Shown here one piece after another: positions 20,268-31,699 of a DNA stretch of 64,000 nucleotides (within the stretch, counting starts at the first letter, position 1; each line of letters opens with the position of its first letter). Source of the stretch: Odontocerum albicorne (Eukaryota; Arthropoda; Insecta; Trichoptera; Odontoceridae); NCBI GenBank assembly GCA_949825065.1, contig OX463864.1, positions 15,203,327 through 15,267,326 of the forward strand. The letters run 5' to 3'. The notes under the pieces are model-generated. The model was not told the origin of the DNA and made no database searches. It worked only from the letters and a program-made list of their open reading frames with translations. The translations under genes were made by a program, and so were the position numbers.

Positions 20268-20812
20268 TATTTATTTGCTAACACTTCATAGCAAAAACAA
20301 TTTGGCAGGTTTATTGCCAGTCGGCAATCTCTATCGATCAACCAGACAAAATAAAATAAAGTGAAGTACATGGTCGCAAAAATATATTCAAACGATTATT
20401 CATCTTTATGAAATTTATGGACAAATACATATTAAAGTAAAAGTGAGATATCATCAATCAAAGGAAAAGGAAGGGATGGTGGAGACGAAACAAAAATCAG
20501 GAATGAAACACGTTAGATTACTGACTAGAAATTAAGAGTGTTTTCAGTCTCTTCTTAAAGCATGTCAAGGACGGAGCGAGTCTAACATTGGTATGTAACT
20601 GGTTACATAGTCTCACTGCATGGACAGTCAAGGACGACGTAAAAAAATAAGAGCGGTGAACTAAGAATGCCGATAACCAATCTCTGTTTGAGCCCATGAT
20701 CAGAAAGACGTTGACATTTTCGACGTGATAAGAGGGGGCGGCTGGACTGATAAGGAGGTAATACAATATAGATGGTGTGTGAATTTGGCGTCTATTTTTC
20801 ACGTTCAACCAG
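20268..20812 (-). pseudogene. LINE D C-terminus and 3' UTR
   Basis: The minus-strand open frame 20518-20808 encodes the C-terminal end of a CR1/L2-like non-LTR polymerase. It includes RSYFFTSSLTVHAVRLCNQLHTN then LTCFKKRLKTLL, matching the usual R.SYF..S..VR..RLWN.LP pattern. Stop and 3' UTR follow, ending at TAAATAAATA near 20262. Upstream domains are absent. This copy shows that LINE D is a LINE and not an independent repeat. Confidence 0.78.
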
Positions 20813-21229
20813 TATTTATCTGTTCATAAACGATGTTTCTTGTTCAGGACAAAAACTTTTGGACTTAAGTGACATGTATGTACGAGTATGTAGAAATGCA
20901 CTGAATAAAAAAGGCAGTACGACATAATTCGGAATAAAGTAATAATTAATAGGCGTGGTATGTCCATACACGTTCTAACTTGTTCAGGCCGGAAAATTTT
21001 GGACCTTAGTGTATATCAAACCAGTTAAAATGTGGATTAGATCTATTTTAAATGTAAGCAAACATTTTAATATTATTTTAAAAAAAAAATCATTTGACCT
21101 ATCCCAGTCCATCCCTGACCAGAGACAAGACACATAGTGAGACCGTGCAGGAATTTCTCAGATTCGCCAGATATCCCGGATAGATTCAGCGCGCAAGTTA
21201 ATCTGTCCCAAATTCATCTGGCATTCCTC
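20813..21229. other. Short internal duplication, otherwise unassigned
   Basis: TTGTTCAGG...TTTTGGAC.TTAGTG occurs twice (20840-20875 and 20978-21010), an old local duplication. TACGAGTA lies at 20881-20888. Confidence 0.4.
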
Positions 21230-21755
21230 ACATTGCCGCCTGCGTTGGCAGCTCTGTTACTGTTGCAAATACAGCACCGCCGGCTCTCGCACAGTACCTT
21301 CTGTCGCTTTATTACAATGGTTTACAAAGTGTGGTGCGCGTACGAAACACGTACTGGTATTACGAGACTGAGTTGGCAGCTCTATTACTGTTGCATAAAC
21401 AGCTCTGCCTACTCTCGCGCAGTATCTTCTAAAGCTTTATTACAATGTTTTACAAAGTGCGGTGCGCGTACTAAATATGTATGTACTGGTATTACGAGAC
21501 TGAGTTGGCAACTCTATTACTGTTGCAAAAACAGCTCTGCCTACTCTCGCGCAGTATCTTCTAAAGCTTTATTACAATGTTTTACAAAGTGTGGTGCGCG
21601 TACTAATACATGTACTGGTATTACGAGACTGAGCTGGCAGCTCTGTTGCTGCTGCAAATACAGCTCCGCCTGCTCTCGCACAATATATTTTGTCGCTTTA
21701 TTACAATGTTTTACAAAGCGTAATGCGCGACATGTTTATGTACTGGAATTACGAA
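21230..21755 (+). repeat. ~129-bp tandem array, about 4 copies
   Basis: The marker TTACAATG starts units at 21312, 21440, 21572 and 21701 (spacings 128, 132, 129), with a partial copy before. Units include GGTATTACGAGACTGAG and AGCTCTGCCTACTCTCGCGC. A 212-residue open frame (21137-21772) runs through because the units stay near multiples of 3. The frame is cysteine-rich by composition but resembles no known protein. Confidence 0.88.
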
Positions 21756-22049
21756 ACAAGGGAATAGGGATCTAAGAAGAGGCCAACCTACTCGTATATG
21801 GGCCGCGTGCCAAAATTGGCATTGGGTCCAGAGGCTCGAGGGTCGCGCGGTCTATTGCTTGTACAATGCATAGGTATATCAATAAAATCAAGTTTCTTGG
21901 TGTCTGTCTTGATAGTGTATTTGTCTTACCTCTCGATAAACATATTATTAGTACAGTTTCTTCAGATTTCTATAGACTTAGAGAGTAAAAAAAATACGTC
22001 AGTCTTCCAAAAAGATAAATAAAAATTCTTACTAATTAATTAATTGCGT

Positions 22050-22595
22050 CACGTCTGGATTATTGCAACTCTAATTATTCTGGTTTGCCTGATTCACAAA
22101 TATCTAGACTCTAGTCTGTTCTCAAGAGAGCTGCTAGGCTGATATATGGTAGTCATAAATATTACCATATTGGTCCACTTCTAAAAAGTCTGCACGGCTT
22201 AAGTGCAGCAAACGAATTGATTTCAAACTTGGTCTCTTCGTATTCAAATCCCTTAGTAGGAAATGTCCATTTCATCTTTCGAATCTGTGTCTGAGGGATG
22301 TACCTTCAGAGAGAAATAGAACTTTGAGGTCGATTTCTTTATCATCCAATAAATTAGTTGTTCCAAATCAATCCAATAGGGCGGGGCATTATGATAGAGC
22401 TTTGCTGTTGCTGGTATTGTGGTGTGGAATGGTCTGCCTCCTAGTGTCAGAGATATGGGTGGCGTGTGCAACTTAAGGAAACAGTTGATATCAATCTTTT
22501 TTCGGAGGTCTCGTCAAAATTTATGAGTGGGCTCGAATCCTGAGTTAAAGTGCTCTCTAAACGGCGCTATATAAATGGTCCTTTTATAATTAGTA
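22050..22595 (+). pseudogene. LINE E C-terminus and 3' UTR
   Basis: With frame breaks it reads RIDFKLGLFVFKSLSRKCPF, then LSNLCLRDVPSERNRTLRS, SSNKLVVPNQSNRAGHYDRA and a decayed ending. This matches the C-terminal tail of Jockey-superfamily elements. It ends GGCGCTATATAAATGGTCCT near 22590. Same family as 28335-28555 (-), which reads LYLSNVYLRDVHSERSRTLR. Confidence 0.72.
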
Positions 22596-23201
22596 TATAT
22601 CGAAATTTTAATGCCCGACAAACGAGGTAACATGCTCCAAAAACCAGCGCTGTTCGAATAAAAAAAGAGCGACAAATTTAAAAATATTTAGAATAATAAA
22701 AATGAATATCAGACTTGATAGTGTTTGTAATTCATAAGAGTGCCGTTTGGCTTAAGGGATGAAGTAGCAATACAGATTATTTATTTTCACAATACAGCCT
22801 TAGCCCAATTATCATACATTTCATTAAGCTTTCTAGGTGGCTGTACTTGATCTTGTCAGACTTATCACGATTCGTCCTAAGTATTGTACATCTGTTAAAA
22901 AAATGCACTACCAAATAATGAAGTTATTGTAATTGCATTGCATGCAAAAAATATATTTATAATTGATTTTTACTACCCAACTTTGCTTTATTGTTATTTT
23001 ATTATAGTTTATGAAATACAGTAAAAAAAAACCCTGGCGGGCCTCATGCAACACGCGGGTTGGCCATATTGCTTTAAAGTGATGGAAAAATTCCTGCCCA
23101 CTTAAACAAAAAGAATGTTCGTGCAATCTTAACTGTTTCCATTTCGGAACTATGCGGACGTTTGTTACATATATATAAAGGAGGAACAGTTGAACAAACT
23201 A
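22596..23201. other. No recognised feature
   Basis: AT-rich; the open frame at 22908-23126 (-) has no recognised motif. Confidence 0.4.
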
Positions 23202-23880
23202 CAGCGTCTTCAAAATGTTCATCTGCAATTTAACTTTATCTGCGTCTTCGAAATGTTCATCTGCAATTTAACTTTATCTGCGTCTTCGAAATGTTCATCT
23301 GCAATTTAACTTTATCTGCGTCTTCGAAATATTCATCTGCAATTTAACTTTATCTGCGTCTTCGAAATGTTCATCTGCAATTTAACTTTATCTGCGTCTT
23401 CAAAATGTTCATCTGCAATTTAACTTTATCTGCGTCTTCGAAATGTTCATCTGCAATTTAACTTTATCTGCGTCTTCAAAATGTTCATCTGCAATTTAAC
23501 TTTATCTGCGTCTTCAAAATGTTCATCTGCAATTTAACTTTATCTGCGTCTTCAAAATGTTCATCTGCAATTTAACTTTATCTGCGTCTTCAAAATGTTC
23601 ATCTGCAATTTAACTTTATCTGCGTCTTCAAAATGTTCATCTGCAATTTAACTTTATCTGCGTCTTCAAAATGTTCATCTGCAATTTAACTTTATCTGCG
23701 TCTTCAAAATGTTCATCTGCAATTTAACTTTATCTGCGTCTTCAAAATGTTCATCTGCAATTTAACTTTATCTGCGTCTTCAAAATGTTCATCTGCAATT
23801 TAACTTTATCTGCGTCTTCAAAATGTTCATCTGCAATTTAACTTTATCTGCGTCTTCAAAATGTTCATCTGCAATTTAAG
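23202..23880 (+). repeat. 38-bp tandem array, 18 copies
   Basis: Units of exactly 38 bp (CTGCGTCTTCAAAATGTTCA, then TCTGCAATTTAACTTTAT) start at 23202, 23240, 23278 and so on to 23848. The main variant is TTCGAA versus TTCAAA: most of copies 2-7 carry the CG form, while copies 8-18 are uniformly TTCAAA. There are no spacers, so this is a minisatellite and not CRISPR. Confidence 0.96.
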
Positions 23881-23944
23881 TTCAACTGAAATAGCTTAAT
23901 TGGTTAAATGTGAGAAATAGACGCAAAATTCAAATATTGTCACT

Positions 23945-25180
23945 TTGGTGTAAGTTAATTTTATGCGAGATGCGAAGAGAAAGATCTGAGAATGAATGTT
24001 GCAAAATCCAAAGTAATGGCGATAGAAAAATTAAAAAGGAAAAGTAAATGCGACGTATGGGTGAACAATGAAAGATTGGAGCAAGTTGGGGAATTCTGCT
24101 ACTTGGTTAGAATTTTCTCAGATGATGAAAGAGTTAAGAGAGATATTGAACGGCGTGCAGCGATAGGAAACAATGTCAATGTGGCACTAAAACATATATA
24201 AAAGATTATACTAAAACATAATATTTCAGTTCACAATAGTATTTCAGTACCAACTTTCATGTGTGGGAGTAAAACGTGGACGTGGAAAAAGACAGAGGAG
24301 CCGAATTAATGCTGTAAAATATGCGTACATTGAGAAGAATACACGGATTGATAATGCATGACAGAATGCGGAATTAAGCGACAAAGGATAAACGTAAAGT
24401 AAGATGAAGAAGAGCACGCAGATATGGTGTGTGTAACTAATGAATGAAGAAAGACTAACAAAGTAGATATATAGTGCAAATATGAGTGGATGGCGTGTGA
24501 GAGGAAGACCAAGGAAAGTTTCGTTGGATCAAGTGAATGATATACTGAAAGAAATAAACGTGGAAAGACCAAAAAACGTATGGTTAGATCGAATGAATGA
24601 TATTCTGACAGAAATAAACGTGGAAAGACCAAAAAAAAGTATGGTTGGATCGAGTGAATGATATTCTGGAAGAAATAAACGTGGAAAGACCAAGAAAAGT
24701 ATGGTTGGATCGAGTGAATGATATTCTAAAAGAAAGAAACGTGGAAAGACCAAGAAAAGTATGGTTGGATCGAGTGAATGATATTCTAAAAGAAAGAAAC
24801 GTGGAAAGACCAAGAAAAGTATGGTTGGATCGAGTGAATGATATTCTGAAAACAAGAAACGTGGAAAGACCAAGGAAAGTATGGTTGGATCGAGTGAATG
24901 ATATTCTGAAAGAAATAAACGTGGAAAGACCAAGAAAAGTATGGTTGGATCGAGTGAATGATATTATAAAAGAAAGAAACGTGGAAAGACCAAGAAAAGT
25001 ATGGTTGGATGGAGTGAATGATATTCTGAAAGAAAGAAACGTAGAAAGTCAGAGAAATCGTAAAAATTGTATGGATGTAGAAGAGGCCAAGGTTGTGTGA
25101 CGAGATAGAAAAGTATGGTTCTTCTCTGTTATATCTGCCTACTCCAACAATGAAATGGCCTGATAGTACGTATGTTTGTA
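23945..25180 (+). pseudogene. LINE A C-terminal half with internal expansion
   Basis: Begins in the RT C-terminal part (RMNVAKSKVMAIEKLKRKSK, NNERLEQVGEFCYL) and passes the SKTWTW region with frameshifts. It reaches GRPRKV, which is amplified as a 60-bp array (24500-25045), then NRKNCMDVEEAKVV and the 3' end to about 25180. The YADD box is missing. The upstream 38-bp array lies within 70 bp of its 5' truncation. Confidence 0.8.
24500..25045 (+). repeat. 60-bp in-frame tandem array in LINE A, ~9 copies
   Basis: The unit AACGTGGAAAGACCAAG...GAATGATATTCTGAAAG recurs every 60 bp (marker GTGGAAAGACC near 24559, 24619, then 24680, 24740, 24800, 24860, 24920, 24980). One spacing is 61 because of an extra A near 24633. 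Each unit encodes the 20 residues VNDILKERNVERPRKVWLDR. From 24645 the frame is open for 151 codons. In other LINE A copies the unit is present once. Confidence 0.95.
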
Positions 25181-25689
25181 TAGGATTCTTGATTTTATAA
25201 ACTCATGGTCTTAAAAAAAGTACAATATATTTGAAAAAACTAATTACGTGTGATTTTTTTATTGTGTCAAGGATGTATCGATTATATGTTAATAGAAGAA
25301 TTTTATCATGTGCAATATTTTTCCCATCAAAAAAATATTTTCTTCAAAACGTTATACGAGTATACATATCGACTACTTGGGTTTGGGAACCGCATTTCAA
25401 CATTTTCCTATCCTGCACGTCACCAAATTCCACAAATTCTCGTATCATTAACTAAAATTAACTCCCCAGATACCTACCCTCGACAACACCGTGCAATAAT
25501 AATAACAATTTCAATAGTGCTTATGTTGAGCAGAGGAACGTTCCGCACGTCTGGCATTCCTCAGCATAGAATGTATCACCACAATTATTGGTACCAACTT
25601 TCGAGAGGTTGAGTATTTCAGTCCATATTCATGCCGTTATTGTAGGAATCGAAGCAACGGCTCTATTTTGCGGTGCGGTAATGTACGAT
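25181..25689. other. No recognised feature
   Basis: AT-rich, overlapping short frames without motifs. TACGAGTA at 25355-25362. Confidence 0.4.
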
Positions 25690-26660
25690 TCATTGATGAA
25701 AGGAAATGGTATGATACAGACACATAGGACGATTTACCACAAACTTCTGAAACTCTAAGACCATAGTGTTGGAAATTGTGGAATATTGGAAGAGGAAACT
25801 GTATCTTATTCATATAGGAAGATTGACCACAACCTCGCTGTATGTTCATATTTTGGAGAGAATGAATTTTTAAGAATAGAAATATTATGTTTGATACAAA
25901 CATGGAACGATTTATCACAAACCTTTTGTAACTCTTTGGCCATAATTTAGGAAACTATGGAATAAGGAAAAGTCTTATTTTAGGCCTGTTGGCCTGTTAT
26001 GGTTCTGCATCATTGTTTCCCTCTTGTGACGTCGACTGCCAGCTGTCTTTCCATATTTTGGGAGGTCGTCCTGGAGGCCTTTTTGCTTAGGGGATACTGT
26101 CCGTAGCCATTCTTACAACTCTTGGTTCCGCCATTCTGGATACATGTTCGTTCCAGAACCTTCTTCTCTGTCGTCCACATCTGACAATATCTTCAACTTC
26201 GCACATCCTTCGGATTTTTGTGTGTTTCTTACTCTATCACGAAGGGTTTTCCCAGCGATACTCCTGAGCACCTTCATTTCGCTGGTTCGAAGGAGATTTA
26301 GGAAAAGTAAATACTATTATATACATAAAGGACGAATTATCACAAACTTTTCAAGTTCTATGACCATACTTTTGGTAATTATGGAATTTTAAGAAATGAA
26401 ATACTATAATACACACATGGAACGATTTATTACAAACCTTTGAAACTGTATGATCATACTTTTGTATTATACATACATAGGACAATTTATCACAAACTTC
26501 TTAAACTCTCTGACCATATTATTGGGCATTATAGGATTTGGGAAAATAAATACTATGATACAGACAATTTGCCACAAACTTCTGAAACTTGAAGACCATA
26601 GTTTAGGAAATTATGGAATTTATGGAATTCTATACACACATAGGAAGGTTTATCATAACC
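25690..26660 (+). repeat. Degenerate ~90-bp tandem array, split
   Basis: A diverged unit (GATACA.ACATAGGACGATTT, CACAAACTTCTGAAACTCT, GACCATA, GGAAATTATGGAATT) recurs at about 25706, 25800, 25895, 26310, 26400, 26465, 26555 and 26620. The array is interrupted at about 25975-26300 by LINE K. It is much older than the sharp arrays elsewhere in the window. Confidence 0.75.
25975..26300 (-). pseudogene. LINE K C-terminus inserted in the ~90-bp array
   Basis: The minus strand reads EMKVLRSIAGKTLRDRVR, then RRFWNEHVSRMAEPRVVRMA and KRPPGRPPKIWKDSWQST. This matches the RTE-type C-terminal R.GRPPKRW..SW pattern. The same family is in the plus strand at 31955-32160. Confidence 0.8.
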
Positions 26661-27160
26661 ATAATGCAAGTGGATGGAGAAACATTACCAAATTGTGACT
26701 CCTTTAAGTATCTTAGGTCACTCATCCATAGCGATGGAGGATGTGCAGCAGATGTAACACATAGAATTAGTGTGGGATGGATGAAGTTTAGATCAATGAC
26801 GAGAGTTATATGTGATCCAAAAATGCCAGTAAAGTTAAAAGGAAAAGTATACCAAACGATTGTCAGACCCGCACTCCTCTATGGCTCCGAATGCTGGACG
26901 ATGTATAACTCTTACTCCAGGCAACTAGAAACTGCTGAAATGCGCATGCTAAGATGGTCAGCTGGTGTGTCCCTAAGAGACAAAATAAAAAGTTCACGCA
27001 TTCGTAGAAGCCTAGGTGTTACAGACATCAACAGTAAGATGGAGGAGAGGCGATTGAGATGGTATGGGCACGTTGGACGCAGAGCACCCGATCACATTGT
27101 GAACCAGGCAATCTCCATGGATCTTCTTCGAATAACAACCTCCTTGAATAAGCATCCCAG
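26640..27160 (+). pseudogene. RTE-like LINE F C-terminal fragment
   Basis: Open frame 26613-27161. Residues from about 20 read QVDGETLPNCDSFKYLRSLI, then ISVGWMKFRSMTRVICDPKM, VRPALLYGSECWTM and RLRWYGHVGRRAPDHIVNQA. It is the thumb and C-terminus of an RTE-clade reverse transcriptase (YGSECW and RWYGHV are characteristic). The catalytic YADD lies upstream and is absent. The first residues come from the neighbouring array, so the annotated ATG is not real. SINE B abuts the 3' side. Confidence 0.85.
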
Positions 27161-27163
27161 TTA

Positions 27164-27345
27164 AAAAAAACTGGGTTCCAGGGAGGATCGAACCCGGAAC
27201 CTCCGGATCGGCAAACAAGCGTCTTACCACTAGGCCATGGAGGTCGTCTTTATTTATTTATTTATTTACAACACTTAACACTTTTATTGCAAATACAATC
27301 TGGCGGGCTTATTGCCAGGCGGCAATTTCTCCCAATTTTGTGGTC
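27164..27345 (-). mobile_element. SINE B head plus LINE D tail
   Basis: 27164-27247 is the antisense SINE B head (B box GGGTTCGATCC complement at about 27186-27196, terminal GACCTCCATGGCC). It abuts 27248-27345, an antisense LINE D 3' end (TAAATAAATAAA tail, AATCTGGCGGGCTTATTGCC). The two share a junction at 27247. Confidence 0.75.
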
Positions 27346-27754
27346 TTTGTGGTTGGCTGAGAAAAAATGTCATATGGAATTATCCTACCAGATTTTTCCT
27401 GCATATAAGTTGTGTCTTCTTAGTGATTTTACCTTAACATCAATTTATTGCGTTGAAGCGATATGACTTATTGATTGCCTAAATGAAGATAGAAATCACA
27501 ACAGGAGGGAAATAGTGTTGACTGGTCCATATTGTTTACATTGCGCCTGTCAGTGTGGAGGGAATCAGTCAATAATGTGGACAAAAATAGACAGGCAGTT
27601 CGGTAATATACACATATACATCCGCACTCTTCATTTTACAGGGAAATGCAGCATCCAAGTAACTTAATGAATTTTTTATCTCGTTGGTTTTCGTATTTCT
27701 CTAGGCTTACGTGAAAGTCCGCGTTTTTTTTGTTTGATTCATCATTTTTTTTTT
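27346..27754. other. No recognised feature
   Basis: Unassigned; no motif recognised. Confidence 0.4.
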
Positions 27755-28140
27755 ATTTATTATTACTCATGACAAGAAATATACACAATTTGCGAAAAAA
27801 CAACAGGTAATTTGATTTGGACACACATTATTTTAATGGATCTGGGTTTGTTGCCTTTCATTTGTCGTATCCCCAGTAAACTAGGCTTTTGCCTGTATCT
27901 CATTGAGGATATTTAGCATGAAAAAATAAATCGATACTTTTTTCCGATTTTTGATTACACAAAAACAAAACCCCGTTGCACGTTCTCATCAACCTGACAA
28001 AACAGTGACACTCAACTACAACTGGAAACATCTTGCGAAATACAACTCCTCACACATCATCACTCCAGAAAGACCAAAAATATTCATCCCACAATATACC
28101 GCACACAATCATAAGAATAAAAATAAAAACAAAAAATGCG
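27755..28140 (-). mobile_element. LINE B 3' UTR, antisense
   Basis: Matches 7960-8370 closely (CAGGTAATTTGATTTGGACA through CCAGAAAGACCAAAAATATT). Truncated in the 3' UTR. Confidence 0.85.
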
Positions 28141-28299
28141 ATTGCATAGGGTGGGTTAGTGCACACATTAGGGACAATGGGTTGATCCTTTTCAACTCAA
28201 CCTAGACAAGCACACATCTGTTTTGATTAGATTCTTGTGAATGGTTTGCTCGGTCGTTTAAACTTGTGTAAACTAGTTTTATTAACATGCAGAAGACAG

Positions 28300-28555
28300 G
28301 CACGACCTCCGTGGTCTAGTTGTTAAGACGCATGACTTCCAATGGCAACGGCAAAAGCTCTATCATAATACCCCGCCCTATTGGAATGATTTGGTACAAC
28401 CAATTTGTTAAATGAAAAAGAAATCGACCTCAAAGTTCTACTTCTCTCCGAATGAACATCCCTTAGATACACATTTGAAAGATACAATGGAGACATCCCA
28501 CTAAGGGACTTGAATACAAAGAGACAAAGTTTGAAATCAATCTTAATCAATGCAC
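28300..28555 (-). pseudogene. LINE E fragment next to a SINE B head
   Basis: 28300-28338 is a plus-strand SINE B head start (CGACCTCCGTGGTCTAGTTG). From 28335 the minus strand encodes LINE E: IDFKLCLFVFKSLSGMSPLY, LRDVHSERSRTLRSISFSFN, NHSNRAGYYDRAFAVA, with no internal stop over 75 codons. Confidence 0.72.
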
Positions 28556-29452
28556 CTTAACCCAAACACACATATTGCAGGTTTCCCAAAAATTGATTGT
28601 GAAAATAATTAATAAACTTCCTGCTCGGTATCCCACGGCGGAGCTTTTCAGAGAGTATCAGGTCCTGAACATAGCCAATTTACATCTCAAATCCATTCTC
28701 TGGCACTACCATCGAGAGGAGGGGAAGATGCAGACTCAGCAGACACACATGACACGGATGGCAACTAATGAAATGTTCACCATCCCTAGAGTTAAAACCT
28801 CTTTTGCCCAACGGCAATATGCTTATTTGGCTCCCATTACATACAATGGCGTGCCGACTTCAATAAGGATAAAGGTAGGAAAACCATTTCGACAGTCGAT
28901 CGGAGCGTGGTTGTTATTTCGACAGGATTTTGAGTACTTGGGCTCTCAGGATGAATGACGAGTGGAAAGGATTTGTGTGAGTGTGGGTTTCTTCTTGTTG
29001 TTTTAATTTTAGTTGTTTTTGTATTTGTGTTTCTGTGTTTTTTTTTTTTGTTTTGGTTTTGATTTTTATTTTTGTTCTTATGACTGTGTGCGGTATATTG
29101 TGGGATGAATATTTTTGGTCTTTCTGGAGTGATGATGTGTGAGGAGTTGAATTTCGCAAGATGTTTCCAGTTATAGTTGAGTGTCACTGTTTTGTCAGGT
29201 TGATGAGAACGTGCAACGGGGTTTTGTTTTTGTGTAATCAAAAATCGGAAAAAAGTATCGATTTATTTTTTCATGCTAAATATCCTCAATGAGATACAGG
29301 CAAAAGCCTAGTTTACTGGGGATACGACAAATGAAAGGCAACAAACCCTGATAAATTAAAATTGTATGTCCAAATCAAATTACCTGTTGTTTTTTCGCAA
29401 ATTGTGTATATTTCTGGTCATGTGTAATAATAAATAAATAAATAAAATAAAT
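28551..29452 (+). mobile_element. LINE B, 5'-truncated copy 2
   Basis: Begins in the coding region at QVSQKLIVKIINKLP (frame open 28575-28955, 127 codons, ending YLGSQDE). It continues through the same 3' UTR to an AATAAATAAATAAA tail at about 29430-29452. Near-identical to 6809-8370, so the two insertions are recent or one source was active. RT motifs absent. Confidence 0.88.
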
Positions 29453-29690
29453 GCTTGATAAAACAAATTACAATATCTTTAAACCTCCACAATGTTAATT
29501 AATGCCTTAACTTTAAATAATACAATATATCATAATAAAGAGTTTATTTTCCTTGTTGAAAGACATCGACGTACAAATTTTAATTCTCTACGACTACATG
29601 CGAAACCTCAAGAATTCACATATGTAAACAATTTGTCTATTAAAGGGGGGCTTACTATCAAGACAGATACCAAGAAATATTGATACTTTC
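29453..29690 (+). mobile_element. Penelope-like flank fragment
   Basis: GCTTGATAAAACAAATTACA then TCTTTAAACCTCCACAATGT and ATGCCTTAACT match the sequence after the Penelope 3' repeat at 62760-62815. The following open frame (29492-29680, HRRTNFNSLRLHAKPQ...) is unassigned and could be the start of the next element unit. Confidence 0.45.
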
Positions 29691-30124
29691 GTTTGGAAAG
29701 ATACTAACTGATAAAGCATTCTTATCAAGAAAGGTGTTTTCCACGCGGTGAAGCCACCCAGACAAATTCCGTTTTACTTGGATTTCATTTAAATTTATTC
29801 CTTGACTCTCCAATTTGAGAATTTATATTAAGTAACAGGTCAGTTTCACTTTACGAAACTATTGCACATGTTTGGTTTGGCAACTCATGGTTGTAAAATA
29901 TTGTGCACCAAGACTAGAAGACACGACCCTTAGTAGTGTCTGGTTTAAAAATAGTAGAATAAGTCGTTTTCCTACCTGGTGCAACTAATATACACATGAA
30001 TTACGCACTAATTTGAACTTACATTGATTATGACAGTCAATCACCCGAAGATCACTTTAATGACTTCTGTAAAGAAATTTAAACTTTCAGATACATTTTT
30101 TACACTCCTCTACACTATTCTTTC
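29691..30124. other. No recognised feature
   Basis: Unassigned sequence with no motif or repeat recognised. Confidence 0.4.
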
Positions 30125-30240
30125 CTTACGGCGAGTGGGCTCTACCACTAACCGTTTCCGTACTGGAGTAGGCAGAGAAACATAGCGCCAAACTGTCTTA
30201 TCTTAACACACATATTTCGCCTCTTTGTGCGAGGTAGTAT
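30125..30240 (-). mobile_element. LINE A 3' terminus, antisense
   Basis: The phrases ACCGTTTCCGTACTGGAGTA, GGCAGAGAAACATAGCGCCA and ACACATATTTCGCCTCTT match the terminal ~110 bases of LINE A. Confidence 0.65.
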
Positions 30241-31429
30241 TGTTAAGTCGAACAAGAGTTTCGTGCCTACTTTTGTATTGTAGTTCGAAACTCAAACGCT
30301 ATCTAACATGTCAGAATCACCATTTTGAATATATTGAAGAGTACCACACGAATTAAAAAATCTATTACGTTGCAATCGTCATTGGAACAGAGAATAATTT
30401 CAGTTTCTCTTTGTAAACATATAACATTGAAGTAGGCAGTTTAGATCAAAGAAATGTGTTGATAAATGCGTACTGCGTTGCACAGTGTATTAAACATCTA
30501 TCGAGTTGGAGTGTTGATGTTAATATTTTGTGTTGGTAGAATGGACGGATAACTCACTGTGCGTCCGTTACTCAACCAGCTGGAGTTTTACTGTATCCGT
30601 TACTTTTTTTTTATCATCTGTGTTTTACTATTTCTGTTTTTTTTCTCTCACACATAATCTCGGCTGCATACACTCGTATAGCGATGTTTCGTATTGAAAT
30701 ATTAAAAGCGCTTTGTTCAACATTCATTAAAGGTAGCTTATAAAAACATAAACCATCTCGTCATATCCATTTGGTAGTAGGATTTAGTCTAGCTCCATTT
30801 GGTAGTAGGACTTATTCTACTCTAGAAATAAAAATAAAACGTTTTTTTTTTGTTTTTTGCATATTCTTAAAGTTTAGAGATTTAAGAATACGTTATCAAA
30901 AGGAAATTTTAAAATTCTCAATATTTACGAAGTTATAGCTATAAATGAGGCAGCAATTACGCCGCACCGGTATGACTCGGACAATAATCTCAAAACTTCA
31001 AACGCGTTTTTCTCGAAACTACTTTTTTCGACCTGGTCGACATAAAATTTGAAATTCTATCCAACCGATTGTTTTCAAATTTGGTATGGTCCCTACCTTG
31101 GAAAATTCAAAACTATTTTTTTTACTATTTTAAAAAAAACGGAAAAAAGGGTAAAAAGATTTTAAAAAATCAGAAAGCCGCCATTTACGAGTTTTTTTCT
31201 CTTCGGATTTACGAAAGGGTTCCAATCATGTCGACCACCCTATTTTTTTACAAGATATAACAGTTGATAACATATTGAATTTTCAATTTTTTTTTTTTTT
31301 TAATTTGTCAATTCATCAATAAACAAATTGTACAAAAATGCATAGGAAAAATATTTTTTATTTAGTCTGAAAAAACGCCCGAAACTCACGCATCTAGAGT
31401 AGAATACTCCCTTAAGGTCTCTTTAACAT
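30241..31429. other. Long unassigned stretch
   Basis: No repeat family is recognised. A short direct duplication CCATTTGGTAGTAGGA at about 30768 and 30796, and a poly-T-rich part near 31280-31300. Open frames are short. Confidence 0.4.
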
Positions 31430-31680
31430 ATTTATGGTTGGTTGAAAGAGATTACCACAGGGCAAAAATCCTGCCAAATAGTACTGTATTTAACGAAAGT
31501 ATCATATAATACGATACAATGAAAATATATAACATATAATAATTAAATAACAATTTGTTAGAGCATAGCCCTATTTAAAGAGCACTCTCTTCAAGAGCGC
31601 TTGAGCGACAGACTAAAAAATATATATAAATTGAGTGTAAGGATAGGAAGGTCGTGGCTGCGGCCATTATATTAGACTTT
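31430..31680 (-). mobile_element. SINE B tail (+) and LINE E 3' end (-)
   Basis: 31430-31510 is a plus-strand SINE B/LINE D 3' end (TGGTTGGTTGAAAGAGATTA, GGCAAAAATCCTGCCA). 31560-31680 is the antisense LINE E 3' UTR (AGAGCGCTTGAGCGACAGAC, TGAGTGTAAGGATAGGAAGG). Confidence 0.6.
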
Positions 31681-31699
31681 TCGGCATTTTAATGTATTT

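Noticed and set aside
22908..23126. 72-codon minus frame (WPTRVLHEAR) as a transposase piece
   Set aside because: I could not align it with mariner or other transposase motifs; similarity is too short.
23202..23880. CRISPR-like direct repeats
   Set aside because: The 38-bp units are contiguous with no spacers, the sequence is eukaryotic, and no cas genes exist. It is a minisatellite.
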